Origin: Sphaerimonospora sp050942215
GTDB taxonomy: Bacteria; Actinomycetota; Actinomycetes; Streptosporangiales; Streptosporangiaceae
Assembly: GCF_050942215.1 (NCBI RefSeq)
Contig: NZ_CP192056.1
Span: 5,456,001-5,520,000 of the forward strand
Direction: 5' to 3'
Length of the DNA: 64,000 bases
This document shows, one piece after another, positions 35,245 to 43,622 of the stretch (the first letter of the stretch is position 1; each line of letters starts with the position of its first letter). The notes beneath the pieces were generated by a model, which worked only from the letters and a program-made list of their open reading frames with translations, was not told the origin of the DNA and searched no databases. Position numbers and translations under genes: made by a program.

Positions 35245-36624
35245 ATGACCCGGCCTCACGCGAGACCCGTTCTGACCCTCACAGCGACCGTCCTGCTGGC
35301 AACCGGGGCGTTGGCAGGCTGTTCCGGAAGTGAAGCGGAAACGGACTACCCCGCCTGGGACAACGCCCAGGTGAACGCCGTCAGCCGCGCCACGATGGGG
35401 GCCGGGGTGGCGGCGGCCACCTCGATGAAGCCCGACGGCACGCTGGAGACCGTGGTCCTCGACCTGGCCAGCGGCCGGAAGCTGTGGGCCAAGCCCACGA
35501 CGATGACCGGGCGGCTTCCCGGGATGGGGGTGCAGGCCCCCGCGACCGTTGAGATCGGCACCCAGGGGGTGGTCGTCTCCCTCGATCCCGTGGCCGGCCA
35601 GGACGACCAGGACAAGGCCAAGGAGAGCAAGCAGCGGGCGACCCTCGTCGCCAGGGACGCCCGCACCGGGCGTGAGCTGTGGACCAGGCCCGTCCACTCG
35701 ACCTTCGGCCCCCAGCGCTGCGGGCCGTACGTCTGCCTGTCGGAGAACACCGAGCTCTCGTCGGCCCGCATGGTCGTCCTGGAGCCGAAGACCGGAAAGA
35801 CGCTGTGGCGGCTGCCCGGCATCGCGGAGGTCGAATGGTCGGACCGCGAGCGCGTCGTGCTGCTGCGCCTCGCGTCCCACCCCGTGGTCGAGGCGCACGA
35901 CCTGAAGGACGGCAAGACGGTCTGGCAGCTTCCGATCGAGCAGGCCCTCGGCCCGGGTGTCGACCTGTCCGGCGGCTGGGCGTTCGGGGCGACCGGCGAC
36001 AAGCTCGTCGGCTACGTCGCCCCCTACACCAACCCGCAGACCAAGCAGACCTCGACGTTCGGGCTGTTCTCCGTCCGGCTCGCCAACGGCATGGTCGACT
36101 GGATGCGCCCGTCGGTGGTCCGTGTCTACCCCAGCGGCAATCCGGCGTTCGCACCGGTGGTCCGCCCGGTGGACCAGCAGGGGCAGTACGGCGGATTCGC
36201 CCGGCTCGACGCGGACACGGGGCGGGTGGTCGGCCAGATCACCCCGGGTCAGGTGCCCGGTTCCGGCTGGTGGCTCGCGTTCCCCCGGGACATGGGGAAG
36301 CTGGGCTTTCTCAAGCGGAACGCGGCGGGCTCGGTCTTCGATCTCGCCACCGGCGAGCCGACCCCGGTGAAGGGGACCAGCGGGTGGTCGTTCTGCGTGA
36401 CCGATCCGAAGCCGCTGCCGCTGCGCGGGCTGACCCCCGGGTTCTACTCGATCGCCGCGCTGTGCGAGTTCGACCTGGCCAGCGGCAAGCGGATCACATC
36501 GGCGTCCGCCCCGCCCGCCTGGTTCACCGGCAGCCAGAACGGCTGGCGGCTGTGGCGGGATGAGAAGGGCGCGATGCACGCCGTCAAGGACGGCAGCGCC
36601 ACCGCCCCCGGCATGTACGGATGA
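35245..36624 (+). CDS. PQQ-like beta-propeller lipoprotein
   Basis: The 459-residue protein has a signal peptide with lipobox GALAGC (Cys at about residue 27). The mature part has repeats of the form L..A..G..LW (DLASGRKLWAKP, DARTGRELWTRP, EPKTGKTLWRLP, DLKDGKTVWQLP), marking a PQQ-type beta-propeller of about 7-8 blades. Four Cys residues (GPQRCGPYVCLS, SFCVTD, AALCEF) may form disulfides. No quinoprotein catalytic residues are seen; a scaffold or sensing role on the outer membrane face is likely. ATG at 35245 has TAGGAG four bases upstream. Confidence 0.88.
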   Translation: MTRPHARPVLTLTATVLLATGALAGCSGSEAETDYPAWDNAQVNAVSRATMGAGVAAATSMKPDGTLETVVLDLASGRKLWAKPTTMTGRLPGMGVQAPATVEIGTQGVVVSLDPVAGQDDQDKAKESKQRATLVARDARTGRELWTRPVHSTFGPQRCGPYVCLSENTELSSARMVVLEPKTGKTLWRLPGIAEVEWSDRERVVLLRLASHPVVEAHDLKDGKTVWQLPIEQALGPGVDLSGGWAFGATGDKLVGYVAPYTNPQTKQTSTFGLFSVRLANGMVDWMRPSVVRVYPSGNPAFAPVVRPVDQQGQYGGFARLDADTGRVVGQITPGQVPGSGWWLAFPRDMGKLGFLKRNAAGSVFDLATGEPTPVKGTSGWSFCVTDPKPLPLRGLTPGFYSIAALCEFDLASGKRITSASAPPAWFTGSQNGWRLWRDEKGAMHAVKDGSATAPGMYG

Positions 36625-36711
36625 CCAACCGAAGGTTGTTCCGGGTCGGAGGGTAACCTCCTGATCAGGAGACCGCCGGAATCGGTGGCGCAGGAGCAAG
36701 GGGAGGGCCAC

Positions 36712-37932
36712 ATGCCCGAGGCAGTCATCGTGGCGACCGCGCGGTCGCCGATCGGCCGCGCGTTCAAGGGATCGCTGAAGGACATCCGCCCTGACGACCT
36801 GACCGTCCAGATGATCAAGGCCGCACTGGCGAAGGTGCCGCAGCTCGACCCGAGTGACGTGGACGACCTGATGCTCGGGTGCGGCCTGCCCGGCGGTGAG
36901 CAGGGCTACAACATGGCGCGGGTGGTGTCGGTGCTGCTCGGCCTCGACGGCGTGCCTGGCACGACCGTCACCCGTTACTGCTCGTCCTCGCTGCAGACGA
37001 CCCGGATGGCGTTCCACGCGATCAAGGCGGGCGAGGGCGACGTCTTCATCTCCGCCGGCGTGGAGACGGTCTCCCGGTTCGTCAAGGGCAGCTCCGACTC
37101 ACTCCCCGACACGGCGAACCCGCTCTTCGAGGGGGCCCAGGGCCGTACGGAGGAGTCGGCCAAGGGCGGCACACCGGTGTGGCACGACCCGCGCGAGGAC
37201 GGCGACCTGCCCGACATCTACATCGCGATGGGGCAGACCGCCGAGAACGTGGCGGCGCTGAAGGGCGTGTCGCGGCAGGAGCAGGACGAGTTCGGCGTAC
37301 GGTCGCAGAACCTGGCGGAGAAGGCGATCGCGAACGGCTTCTGGGCCGGTGACATCACCCCGGTCACGCTGCCCGACGGCAGCGTGGTCAGCAAGGACGA
37401 CGGCCCCCGTGCCGGCACGACGTACGAGGCGGTCTCCCAGCTCAAGCCGGTCTTCCGCCCCGACGGCACGGTCACGGCCGGCAACTGCTGCCCGCTGAAC
37501 GACGGGGCGGCCGCGGTGATCGTGATGAGCGACACCAGGGCGGCCGAGCTGGGCATCACCCCGCTGGCGCGGATCGTCTCGACCGGTGTGACCGCGCTGT
37601 CCCCCGAGATCATGGGGCTCGGGCCGGTCGAGGCCACCCGGCAGGCCCTCACGCGGGCCGGGATGTCCATCGGCGACGTGGACCTCGTCGAGCTCAACGA
37701 GGCGTTCGCCGCGCAGGTCATCCCGTCCTACCGGGAACTCGGCATCGACATCGACCGCCTCAATGTGAACGGCGGGGCGATCGCGGTCGGGCACCCGTTC
37801 GGCATGACGGGTGCCCGCATCACGTCCACGCTGATCAACGGTCTCCGCTTCCACGACAAGGCCATCGGCCTGGAGACGATGTGCGTGGGCGGCGGCCAGG
37901 GTATGGCGATGATCCTGGAGCGGCTCGACTAG
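36712..37932 (+). CDS. Acetyl-CoA C-acyltransferase (thiolase)
   Basis: The 406-residue thiolase has the nucleophilic Cys90 in RYCSSSLQTTRMA, the NEAFA motif, the His in GGAIAVGHPFGMTGAR and the C-terminal Cys in ETMCVGGGQG. All four active-site elements are intact. It could act in beta-oxidation or in acetoacetyl-CoA formation; the sequence does not settle direction. ATG at 36712 follows GGGGAGGG; a further 27 bases are open upstream without a site. It is monocistronic on the plus strand. Confidence 0.93.
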   Translation: MPEAVIVATARSPIGRAFKGSLKDIRPDDLTVQMIKAALAKVPQLDPSDVDDLMLGCGLPGGEQGYNMARVVSVLLGLDGVPGTTVTRYCSSSLQTTRMAFHAIKAGEGDVFISAGVETVSRFVKGSSDSLPDTANPLFEGAQGRTEESAKGGTPVWHDPREDGDLPDIYIAMGQTAENVAALKGVSRQEQDEFGVRSQNLAEKAIANGFWAGDITPVTLPDGSVVSKDDGPRAGTTYEAVSQLKPVFRPDGTVTAGNCCPLNDGAAAVIVMSDTRAAELGITPLARIVSTGVTALSPEIMGLGPVEATRQALTRAGMSIGDVDLVELNEAFAAQVIPSYRELGIDIDRLNVNGGAIAVGHPFGMTGARITSTLINGLRFHDKAIGLETMCVGGGQGMAMILERLD

Positions 37933-38057
37933 GTCATGGTCACGTCCGCCGAGATCGAGGGGGCGAGGACCGCGAACGGAAGCCCGCGGCGGCGGGCCTC
38001 CCAGCGGACCGGAGCCCCCTCCCGGCGTGTTGACCTCTGGTCGATCGGGAACGTCCG

Positions 38058-38468
38058 TCAGCCGTGGTGGTCCGGGCCCGCGCGGGTGGGCGTGATACGG
38101 ATGATCACCCGCCTGTCCTCGATCATCACGGAACGGTAGTCGTCCCAGTCGGGATGCTCTCCGCTGATCCGCCGGTAGTAGTCGACGAGGTGGTCCATCG
38201 CCTCCGGCAGCGAGATTATCTCCGCGGTGCCCTCGACCTGGATCCACGGGCCGTAGAAGGCGTCCGTCATCACGGTGAGGAACGTCTGCGGGTTCTTGCG
38301 CAGGTTGCGGGTCTTGATCGCCGTCTCGCGGCTGCTGACCACGATGTGCCCGTCGCCGTCGCAGCCGACGGTGACCGGAGACGTCTGCGGCCGGCCGTCG
38401 GAGTGCCAGGTGATCATGACGGCCCGGTGGTTGGTCCGGACGAATTCACGAGCCTTGTCTAGATCCAT
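38058..38468 (-). CDS. PPOX-class (F420/FMN-binding split-barrel) oxidoreductase
   Basis: The 136-residue split beta-barrel protein has AVMITWHSDGRPQTSPVTVGC, then IVVSSRETAIKTRNLRKNPQ and VEGTAEIISLPEAMDHLVDYY. These match the Rv1155-like group of pyridoxamine-phosphate-oxidase-fold proteins that bind F420 or FMN. The substrate is unknown. It starts at ATG 38468 without any Shine-Dalgarno sequence, and a strong hairpin ends only seven bases upstream of the start. It may therefore be leaderless from a promoter inside the hairpin region. Confidence 0.9.
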   Translation of the reverse strand: MDLDKAREFVRTNHRAVMITWHSDGRPQTSPVTVGCDGDGHIVVSSRETAIKTRNLRKNPQTFLTVMTDAFYGPWIQVEGTAEIISLPEAMDHLVDYYRRISGEHPDWDDYRSVMIEDRRVIIRITPTRAGPDHHG

Positions 38469-38474
38469 AACACA

Positions 38475-38512
38475 ATGATGCGCCCGCACCGGGGATGGCG
38501 CGGGCGCATCAT
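38475..38512 (-). terminator. Perfect 13-bp hairpin between DUF4287 gene and PPOX gene
   Basis: Arms ATGATGCGCCCGC (38475-38487) and GCGGGCGCATCAT (38500-38512) pair perfectly around a 12-nt loop. It lies 22 bases after the DUF4287 stop, so it fits a terminator for that gene. It also abuts the start codon of the PPOX gene and could affect its translation. Confidence 0.8.
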
Positions 38513-38533
38513 GTTCGAGCCGGGGTCTGTTTT

Positions 38534-38752
38534 CTAGGCCCGCCGCCGTCGTTCGTGCTCCCGGACGATCGCCGCGGCGTAGCCGTGGGTGAGCCCGTGC
38601 TCGTCGGCCAGCCACTTCGCCCGTTCTTCACAGCGTAGGAACGATGGACCGTTGTCGATGGTCTGGAACCACTCGGGGAGGTCGCGCCCGGTGATGGACG
38701 GGACGCGGGCGATCAGCTTGGTCTGGGTCTCCGGCGAATGGTTCAGCGACAT
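38534..38752 (-). CDS. DUF4287-domain small protein
   Basis: The 72-residue protein starts at ATG 38752 with GGAGGTGGCC upstream. It reads SPETQTKLIARVPSITGRDL, PEWFQTIDNGP and then ERAKWLADEHGLTHGYAAAIVREHERRR. The combination matches the DUF4287 family, where a helical domain often precedes or accompanies a DUF5655 domain. No such partner is encoded here. The protein is cytoplasmic and of unknown function. Confidence 0.85.
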   Translation of the reverse strand: MSLNHSPETQTKLIARVPSITGRDLPEWFQTIDNGPSFLRCEERAKWLADEHGLTHGYAAAIVREHERRRRA

Positions 38753-38821
38753 GGCCACCTCCACGAAAACGCTGCTTTGTGTCACCCTGCATCACCGCCC
38801 TTCGGTTGACAAGACCTTAAC

Positions 38822-38861
38822 GTCATCATTTTGTTACAGGATGTTGATCAAAAGTGATGAC
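38822..38861 (-). terminator. Hairpin downstream of the BI-1 gene
   Basis: GTCATCATTTTG (38822-38833) pairs with CAAAAGTGATGAC (38849-38861), with one bulged base and a 15-nt loop. It starts about 57 bases after the BI-1 gene stop on the minus strand. The unusually AT-rich stretch also overlaps the likely promoter of the DUF4287 gene. Confidence 0.6.
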
Positions 38862-38917
38862 ACTTTCCATCTCGTCCTGATAAAGAAGCCACCGTCCGAA
38901 CGTCCGGGGTCGACGGG

Positions 38918-39706
38918 TCAGTCGCTGCTGGAGAGATAGCTGATGAAGCGGAGGATCTCCAGGTAGAGCCAGACGAGGCTCAGCGTCAGGCCGAACGCCA
39001 TCAGCCAGGAGTAGCGCTCCGGCACACCGGCCCGCACCCCCTGCTCGACCTCGCTGAAGTCGAGGAGCAGGAAGAAGCAGCCGAGCAGGATCATCGCCAC
39101 GCTGAAGATCCAGCCCAGCGGGCTGTCGGTACGCAGGCCGAGGCCGCCGCTGACGAAGATGCCCGCGATCATGTTGATGACGATGAGACCGATCGCCGCG
39201 AACCCTGCTGCTATCACGAACTTGGTGAACTTCGGCGTGGGTCGGAAGATCTTGAGGGCGTAGACCGCCAGCGTGCCGCCGAAGGCCACCATCGTGCCGA
39301 GGACCGCCTGCAGGACGATCCCGTTGTAGACCGACTCGAACACGTGGCTGATCACGCCGATCGCGACGCCGTAGCAGACCGCGTAGCCGAGGATGAGCGC
39401 CGGGTTCGTGCTCTGCTTGAACGACACGATCAGCCCGAGGACCAGGCCGACCAGCGCCGCCGGGAGAGCGAGAGCCATGGGCGCGTTGAAGTACCACGCC
39501 AGTGCCGCCGTGACGATCAGCGTGCCGAGCGTCATGAAGCCGCGCACCACGACGTCGTCGATCGTCATCGTCCGCCCGGCGGCGGGCGGCGCGTACGACG
39601 GCGCGCCGTACATCGCGTTCAACTGGTCAACGGACGGCGCGGGAGTCGACCAGGTCTGCTGGCCGCCCGCCCCACGCCGGGTGAATATGGGGTTCCTGCT
39701 CTGCAT
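38918..39706 (-). CDS. Bax inhibitor-1/YccA-like membrane protein
   Basis: The 262-residue protein has a soluble N-terminal region (about 1-50, MQSRNPIFTRRGAGGQQTW) and seven membrane segments. The N-terminal SRNP.F.R pattern and the C-terminal acidic residue pairs (LLLDFSEVEQGV; Asp/Glu of the di-aspartyl pH sensor region) are typical of actinobacterial BI-1/YccA relatives, which in other species conduct Ca2+ in a pH-dependent way. Transport here is untested. ATG at 39706 lacks a strong ribosome-binding site. Confidence 0.93.
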   Translation of the reverse strand: MQSRNPIFTRRGAGGQQTWSTPAPSVDQLNAMYGAPSYAPPAAGRTMTIDDVVVRGFMTLGTLIVTAALAWYFNAPMALALPAALVGLVLGLIVSFKQSTNPALILGYAVCYGVAIGVISHVFESVYNGIVLQAVLGTMVAFGGTLAVYALKIFRPTPKFTKFVIAAGFAAIGLIVINMIAGIFVSGGLGLRTDSPLGWIFSVAMILLGCFFLLLDFSEVEQGVRAGVPERYSWLMAFGLTLSLVWLYLEILRFISYLSSSD

Positions 39707-39885
39707 CGCTGCTTGCCTCCAGGACGCGACTCGCCGATCAGCCTCTCGCACGGCTTTATCTGGGGATGTTGCCCGGGGAACGGCGGGCGCACAAGCCCAG
39801 CCACTCCACCATGTCGTCCAACGGCCGGGGATCGCTCCCGGTTCCCGCGTCCCCGACGACGACCGAATTGGTGAAACTTGGGTGT

Positions 39886-40042
39886 TTCCTTTACTTGAAT
39901 CGTCCTAGTATAGCGCGAACGCCGCGGCGCTCGGCTTGGACGGCCACCGCCGACAAGGAAAAACGAGTGCCGTCCGGCCGTCGGCCATTCCTCCGGCCAT
40001 GAAGCAAACTAGGACGATTCCTTTACTTGATGCATTCAAGTC
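39886..40042. repeat. Paired inverted and direct repeats in the gap before the histidine kinase
   Basis: AATCGTCCTAGT (39898-39909) is perfectly inverted as ACTAGGACGATT (40009-40020). The 13-bp sequence TTCCTTTACTTGA occurs directly at 39886-39898 and 40019-40031, so each inverted arm touches a direct-repeat copy. CTTGATGCATTCAAG (40028-40042) adds a small imperfect palindrome. The flanking gap 39707-40291 contains no credible gene; frames there have abnormal composition. It may be a mobile-element scar or tandem operators. Confidence 0.65.
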
Positions 40043-40291
40043 TGATGCTAGCGTGGCAGGTACGAATAGGGACATCAGGCCCACGAGCAGGCGGAAGACG
40101 CTCACCACGGAACCTCCGTCCCATCTCGTCACAGAAAACAGCTGCCGAAGCCCCGGACCCGAGAAGCGCTCCCGGTCCGAATTCCGGGTAGGTCGGGAGA
40201 AACCGGCAAACGGCGATGGGCCGTCGCGCACGCCCCGGTCGATCACCATCAGCATCACCGGGTAGCGGGCACGCCGTCAGGAGGACGTCGG

Positions 40292-41773
40292 ATGCAGGCC
40301 ATCCATGCACTGCTGGAGCGCAAGCGGTTAGCCGTCCGCGTCCCGCGCCCACGGTCCCTCCGGGGGAACATCACGCTCTTGGCCACCCTGCTCGCGACGG
40401 TGCTGATGGTCCCGGCGGGAGTGCTGGGCATGATCGTGACCCGCCAGGCGCTGACCGACGAGATGTGGACGGACGCGCGCGAGCAGGCGTCGATCACCGC
40501 CGCCGCCGTCCGGTCCGGTCGGCTCGCCGATCCGGTCATGCCGCAGGTGTCCGGCATCGACCTGATTCAGGTCGTCGGGCCCGGCAAGCGGGTCGTCGCC
40601 TCTTCTCCACACGCGCGTGGCCTGCCGCCGCTGAGCACGGTCTGGCCCTCCGGGCACGATTCCCGGGAGGACGTCGAGGCCTGCTCCGCCGGAGGACACG
40701 ACTGCGTGCGCCTGTCCGCCATCCGGGTCGGGTCGCAGCCTCTGGTCGTGTACGCGGGGCGTCCCGCCGCTGTCACGACCGGTCCGCGCGGCTTCGATCT
40801 GCTCTTCGCGGCGCAGGCCGCCATCCTGATCGCATTGACCGGCTGGGGCGCGTGGAAGATCGCCGGCCGGATCCTGCGTCCGATCGAGGCCATCCGGGCC
40901 GAGCTGGCCGCCATCAATGTGCATGACCTCGGAACGCGAGTACCCGAACCTCCCGGGGAGGACGAGCTCGCCAAGCTCGCCCACACCGTGAACAGCACGC
41001 TGAGCCGCATCGAACAGGCCAAGGAGACCACCATGCGTGCGCTTCAGTCGCAGCGGCAGTTCGCCGCCGACGCATCCCACGAACTGCGCACCCCTCTGGC
41101 CGGGCTGCGCGCGCAGTTGGAGGAGGCCAGACTCCATCCCGAGCAGACCGACGTGCGCGAGATGGCCGAACACGCGCTGCGCGACGTCGAGCGGCTGCAG
41201 GCGATCGTCTCCGACCTGCTCCTGCTGGCCCGGGTCTCGACGAGCGGACCGGTCGAGTGGCGGCCGGTCGATCTGGGCGAGCTCGTGCAGGACGAGATCT
41301 GCCAGCGAGGAGGCCGGATCCAGCCGCGGCTGAGCATCGAGGACGGCGTCATGGTCAAGGTCGTCCCCGGCTATGTCGGCCGGCTGGTGGGCAATCTGCT
41401 GGACAACGCCCAGCGACACACCAGGGACACCATCGAGGTGTCGGTGCGCAAGGTGGGACTGGACGCGGAGCTGACCGTCGACGACGACGGCGAGGGCGTC
41501 CCCCCGGATGAGCGCGAGCGGGTCTTCGAGCGGTTCATGCGGCTCGACACCGCACGCAGCCGGGACCGCGGCGGGACCGGGTTGGGCCTGGCCATCGCAC
41601 GCGACGTCGCCCTGTCTCACGGCGGGAGACTCCGTGTGGAGGACTCCCTGCTCGGGGGCGCCCGGTTCGTGCTCCGGCTTCCGCTCATGACGGCTCTGCC
41701 CAGGTACCCGTCCGACACCTGTGGCAAGGGCCGTACGCGCGGCCCCGGCCGGCCCCATCGGGCCTGCCCATGA
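40292..41773 (+). CDS. Sensor histidine kinase without an adjacent response regulator
   Basis: The 493-residue membrane kinase has two membrane segments (about 32-52 and 170-190) around an extracytoplasmic sensor region with a Cys pair (VEACSAGGHDCVRLS). A HAMP domain follows, with RILRPIEAIRAELAAI. HisKA has the H-box DASHELRTPLAGLRAQ (His263). HATPase has N (NLLDNAQRH), G1 (DDDGEGVPPDE), F and G2 (GGTGLGLAIARDV) boxes intact. The last ~30 residues past RLPLM are an Arg/Gly-rich tail. It starts at ATG 40292 with CAGGAGG upstream. A TTA codon lies at 40328. No response-regulator gene is next to it, which is unusual for this class. Confidence 0.92.
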   Translation: MQAIHALLERKRLAVRVPRPRSLRGNITLLATLLATVLMVPAGVLGMIVTRQALTDEMWTDAREQASITAAAVRSGRLADPVMPQVSGIDLIQVVGPGKRVVASSPHARGLPPLSTVWPSGHDSREDVEACSAGGHDCVRLSAIRVGSQPLVVYAGRPAAVTTGPRGFDLLFAAQAAILIALTGWGAWKIAGRILRPIEAIRAELAAINVHDLGTRVPEPPGEDELAKLAHTVNSTLSRIEQAKETTMRALQSQRQFAADASHELRTPLAGLRAQLEEARLHPEQTDVREMAEHALRDVERLQAIVSDLLLLARVSTSGPVEWRPVDLGELVQDEICQRGGRIQPRLSIEDGVMVKVVPGYVGRLVGNLLDNAQRHTRDTIEVSVRKVGLDAELTVDDDGEGVPPDERERVFERFMRLDTARSRDRGGTGLGLAIARDVALSHGGRLRVEDSLLGGARFVLRLPLMTALPRYPSDTCGKGRTRGPGRPHRACP

Positions 41774-41866
41774 TCTCTCCTGGTCCGGCGGGCGTCCGGC
41801 GGCCCCAGCGGAGGACCATGATCTCGCCGGCGAGGTCACGGGTGCTTCCGGTGAGCGTCACGCGAG

Positions 41867-41939
41867 TGCCCCCGGTGGGACTCGAACCCACACCACAGCC
41901 CTTTTAAGGGGCTTGCCTCTGCCATTGGGCTACGGGGGC
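41867..41939 (-). tRNA. Class I tRNA with anticodon UAA
   Basis: The 73-nt minus-strand sequence folds perfectly. The acceptor is GCCCCCG/CGGGGGC; the D arm is GCCC-AATGGCAG-AGGC. The anticodon stem is AGCCC/GGGCT around loop CTTAAAA, giving anticodon UAA. The variable region is only 5 nt (GTGGT), and the T arm is GTGGG-TTCGAGT-CCCAC. The discriminator base is A and CCA is not encoded. UAA would read the leucine codon UUA, but true tRNA-Leu has a long variable arm, so its amino-acid identity is uncertain. Confidence 0.85.
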
Positions 41940-42087
41940 GTCGCGATCATATGTCAAGGATCAGTCATGTGTAACCGGTTGTGGCTTAGGTCGTGTTTCA
42001 AAGCCGCGTCCTCGCACGCGTGACCCGGTGCCGGGCCGCGATCCCCGGTCGTGACGGACCCCCTCAGGGTCGCCGCGAAGCAGCCCT

Positions 42088-43437
42088 CTAGATCGTCTTC
42101 ACCTGGGCGGACCGTCCTCCCTTCCTGGCCGCGGCTGCCCGGAACACATCGCGGGGGTGCTCTATCTCGCCCAGCGAGATGGTCTCCCTCTTGAAGAACA
42201 GCGCGAGCGTCCAATCTGCCACTACCCGCACCTTCCGGTTTAAGGTGGGTACTCGCGACAGATGGTACGTTCTGTGCATAAACCAGGCAGGAAAGCCACG
42301 CAGCTTCATGCCGTAGACGTTCGCGACCCCCCGGTACAGGCCGAGACCGGCGACCGATCCGGCGTACTTGTGCCGATAGTCCTTCAGCTTCCCGCCGCGC
42401 AGGTAGGCCGCGACGTTGTCGCCGAGGACCCGGGCCTGCCGTACGGCGTGCTGGGCATTGGGCGCGCAGTAGCGGCCGGGGTTGGTCACATCGGGCACCC
42501 CGGCGATATCGCCGGCCGCGAAGGCTCCCTTGACCCCGGCGACGGTCAGCCGGGTGGTCGTCTTGACCCGTCCGCGCTCGTCCAGGGGAAGGTCGGTGTA
42601 GTCGACGACCGGGCTGGGCTTCACTCCGGCGGTCCACACGATCGTCGCCGACTCGAACTCGTCGCCGTCGGAGGTCTTGACGAGGCCGCCCACGCAGGAA
42701 TCCAGCCGCGTCTCCATCTTCAGCTCGATGCCGCGCTCGCGGAGCTGCTCGGCCGTCCACTCACCCATCTCGGGGCCGACCTCGGGCAGGATGCGGTCGC
42801 TGGCCTCGATGAGGACCCAGCGCAGATCGCTCTTCTCGATGGCCGGGTAGTACTTGATCGAGTCTTCGGTCATGTCCTCGAGCTCGGCGAGCAGCTCGAT
42901 GCCGGCGAAGCCACCCCCGACCACGACGAAGGTGAGCGCCCGGCGGCGCACCTCCGGGTCGTCGGTCGAGTCGGCCCGGTCGAGCAGGGCGAGGACCCGG
43001 TTGCGCAGCGCGATGGCCTCACCGATGGTCTTGAAGCCGATCGCCGCGTCGGCCAGGCCGGGGATGGGCAGCGTCCGGGAGATGGAGCCGGCCGCCATGA
43101 CGACGACGTCGTACTCAATCTCCCGGGCGTGGCCGGCGGACGGCTCGAAGATCAGCGTCCTGGTCGCGTGGTGCACCTTGGCGACCCGGCCGTTCAGGAT
43201 GCGAACCTTCGGGAGCACACGGCGCAGCGGGGCCACGACGTGGCGCGGGGAGATGTTCCCCGCCGCGGCCTCGGGGAGGAACGGCTGGTAGGTCATGTAG
43301 GACTGCGGGTCGATCAGCGTGATCCGCACGCTCCCGTCGCGGAGCTCCGCGCGCAGCGTGCGCTGGAGTCGCAGGCCCGTGTACAGGCCCACATATCCAC
43401 CGCCGACGATGACGATGTGCTTCGGCTTGCGGTTCAT
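42088..43437 (-). CDS. ndh: Type II NADH dehydrogenase
   Basis: The 449-residue flavoprotein oxidises NADH and reduces menaquinone without proton pumping, at the inner face of the membrane. The FAD site is HIVIVGGGYVGLYTGLRL; the NADH site is TFVVVGGGFAGIELLAELE. The second FAD contact is GAFAAGDIAGVPD. The C-terminal part (RGFPAWFMHRTYHLSRVP and WTLALFFKRET) is amphipathic for membrane association. ATG at 43437 follows GGGAG. A perfect Rex-type palindrome ends 14 bases before the start, so transcription is probably induced when NADH/NAD+ is high. Confidence 0.95.
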   Translation of the reverse strand: MNRKPKHIVIVGGGYVGLYTGLRLQRTLRAELRDGSVRITLIDPQSYMTYQPFLPEAAAGNISPRHVVAPLRRVLPKVRILNGRVAKVHHATRTLIFEPSAGHAREIEYDVVVMAAGSISRTLPIPGLADAAIGFKTIGEAIALRNRVLALLDRADSTDDPEVRRRALTFVVVGGGFAGIELLAELEDMTEDSIKYYPAIEKSDLRWVLIEASDRILPEVGPEMGEWTAEQLRERGIELKMETRLDSCVGGLVKTSDGDEFESATIVWTAGVKPSPVVDYTDLPLDERGRVKTTTRLTVAGVKGAFAAGDIAGVPDVTNPGRYCAPNAQHAVRQARVLGDNVAAYLRGGKLKDYRHKYAGSVAGLGLYRGVANVYGMKLRGFPAWFMHRTYHLSRVPTLNRKVRVVADWTLALFFKRETISLGEIEHPRDVFRAAAARKGGRSAQVKTI

Positions 43438-43450
43438 GCTCCCGTCCTAA

Positions 43451-43470
43451 CTTGTGAATCTATTCACAAG
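43451..43470 (-). promoter_or_regulatory. Rex-type operator upstream of ndh
   Basis: CTTGTGAATCTATTCACAAG has perfect 9-bp arms and contains TTGTGAA-N4-TTCACAA, the actinobacterial Rex operator pattern. It lies 14-33 bases upstream of the ndh start codon, over the expected promoter. The same core also satisfies the CRP pattern TGTGA-N6-TCACA, but the inner AA/TT bases and the ndh target favour Rex. Confidence 0.85.
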
Positions 43471-43604
43471 CTTAGGTCACGAGTCGGCATCCACACCAAC
43501 CCTCCCTTGAGGAAAGCCGTGCCGTTTTTCTGATCACAGTCGAGGATGTCGGGTTTTCCCAGGTAGAAGATTCGTAGAACTTCTGTCGGTGACCGATTTC
43601 ACAC

Positions 43605-43622
43605 TCGTGAAAGGGTTCACAA
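43605..43622. promoter_or_regulatory. Second Rex-like site overlapping the udg stop codon
   Basis: TCGTGAAAGGGTTCACAA differs from TTGTGAA-N4-TTCACAA at one base. It overlaps the last codons of the uracil-DNA glycosylase gene, about 154 bp from the first site. It could allow cooperative or looped repression of ndh. Confidence 0.6.

Noticed and set aside
39905..40265. Coding frames on both strands in the gap before the histidine kinase
   Set aside because: Composition is unlike coding sequence of this genome, there is no ribosome-binding site and no domain; the repeats overlap them.
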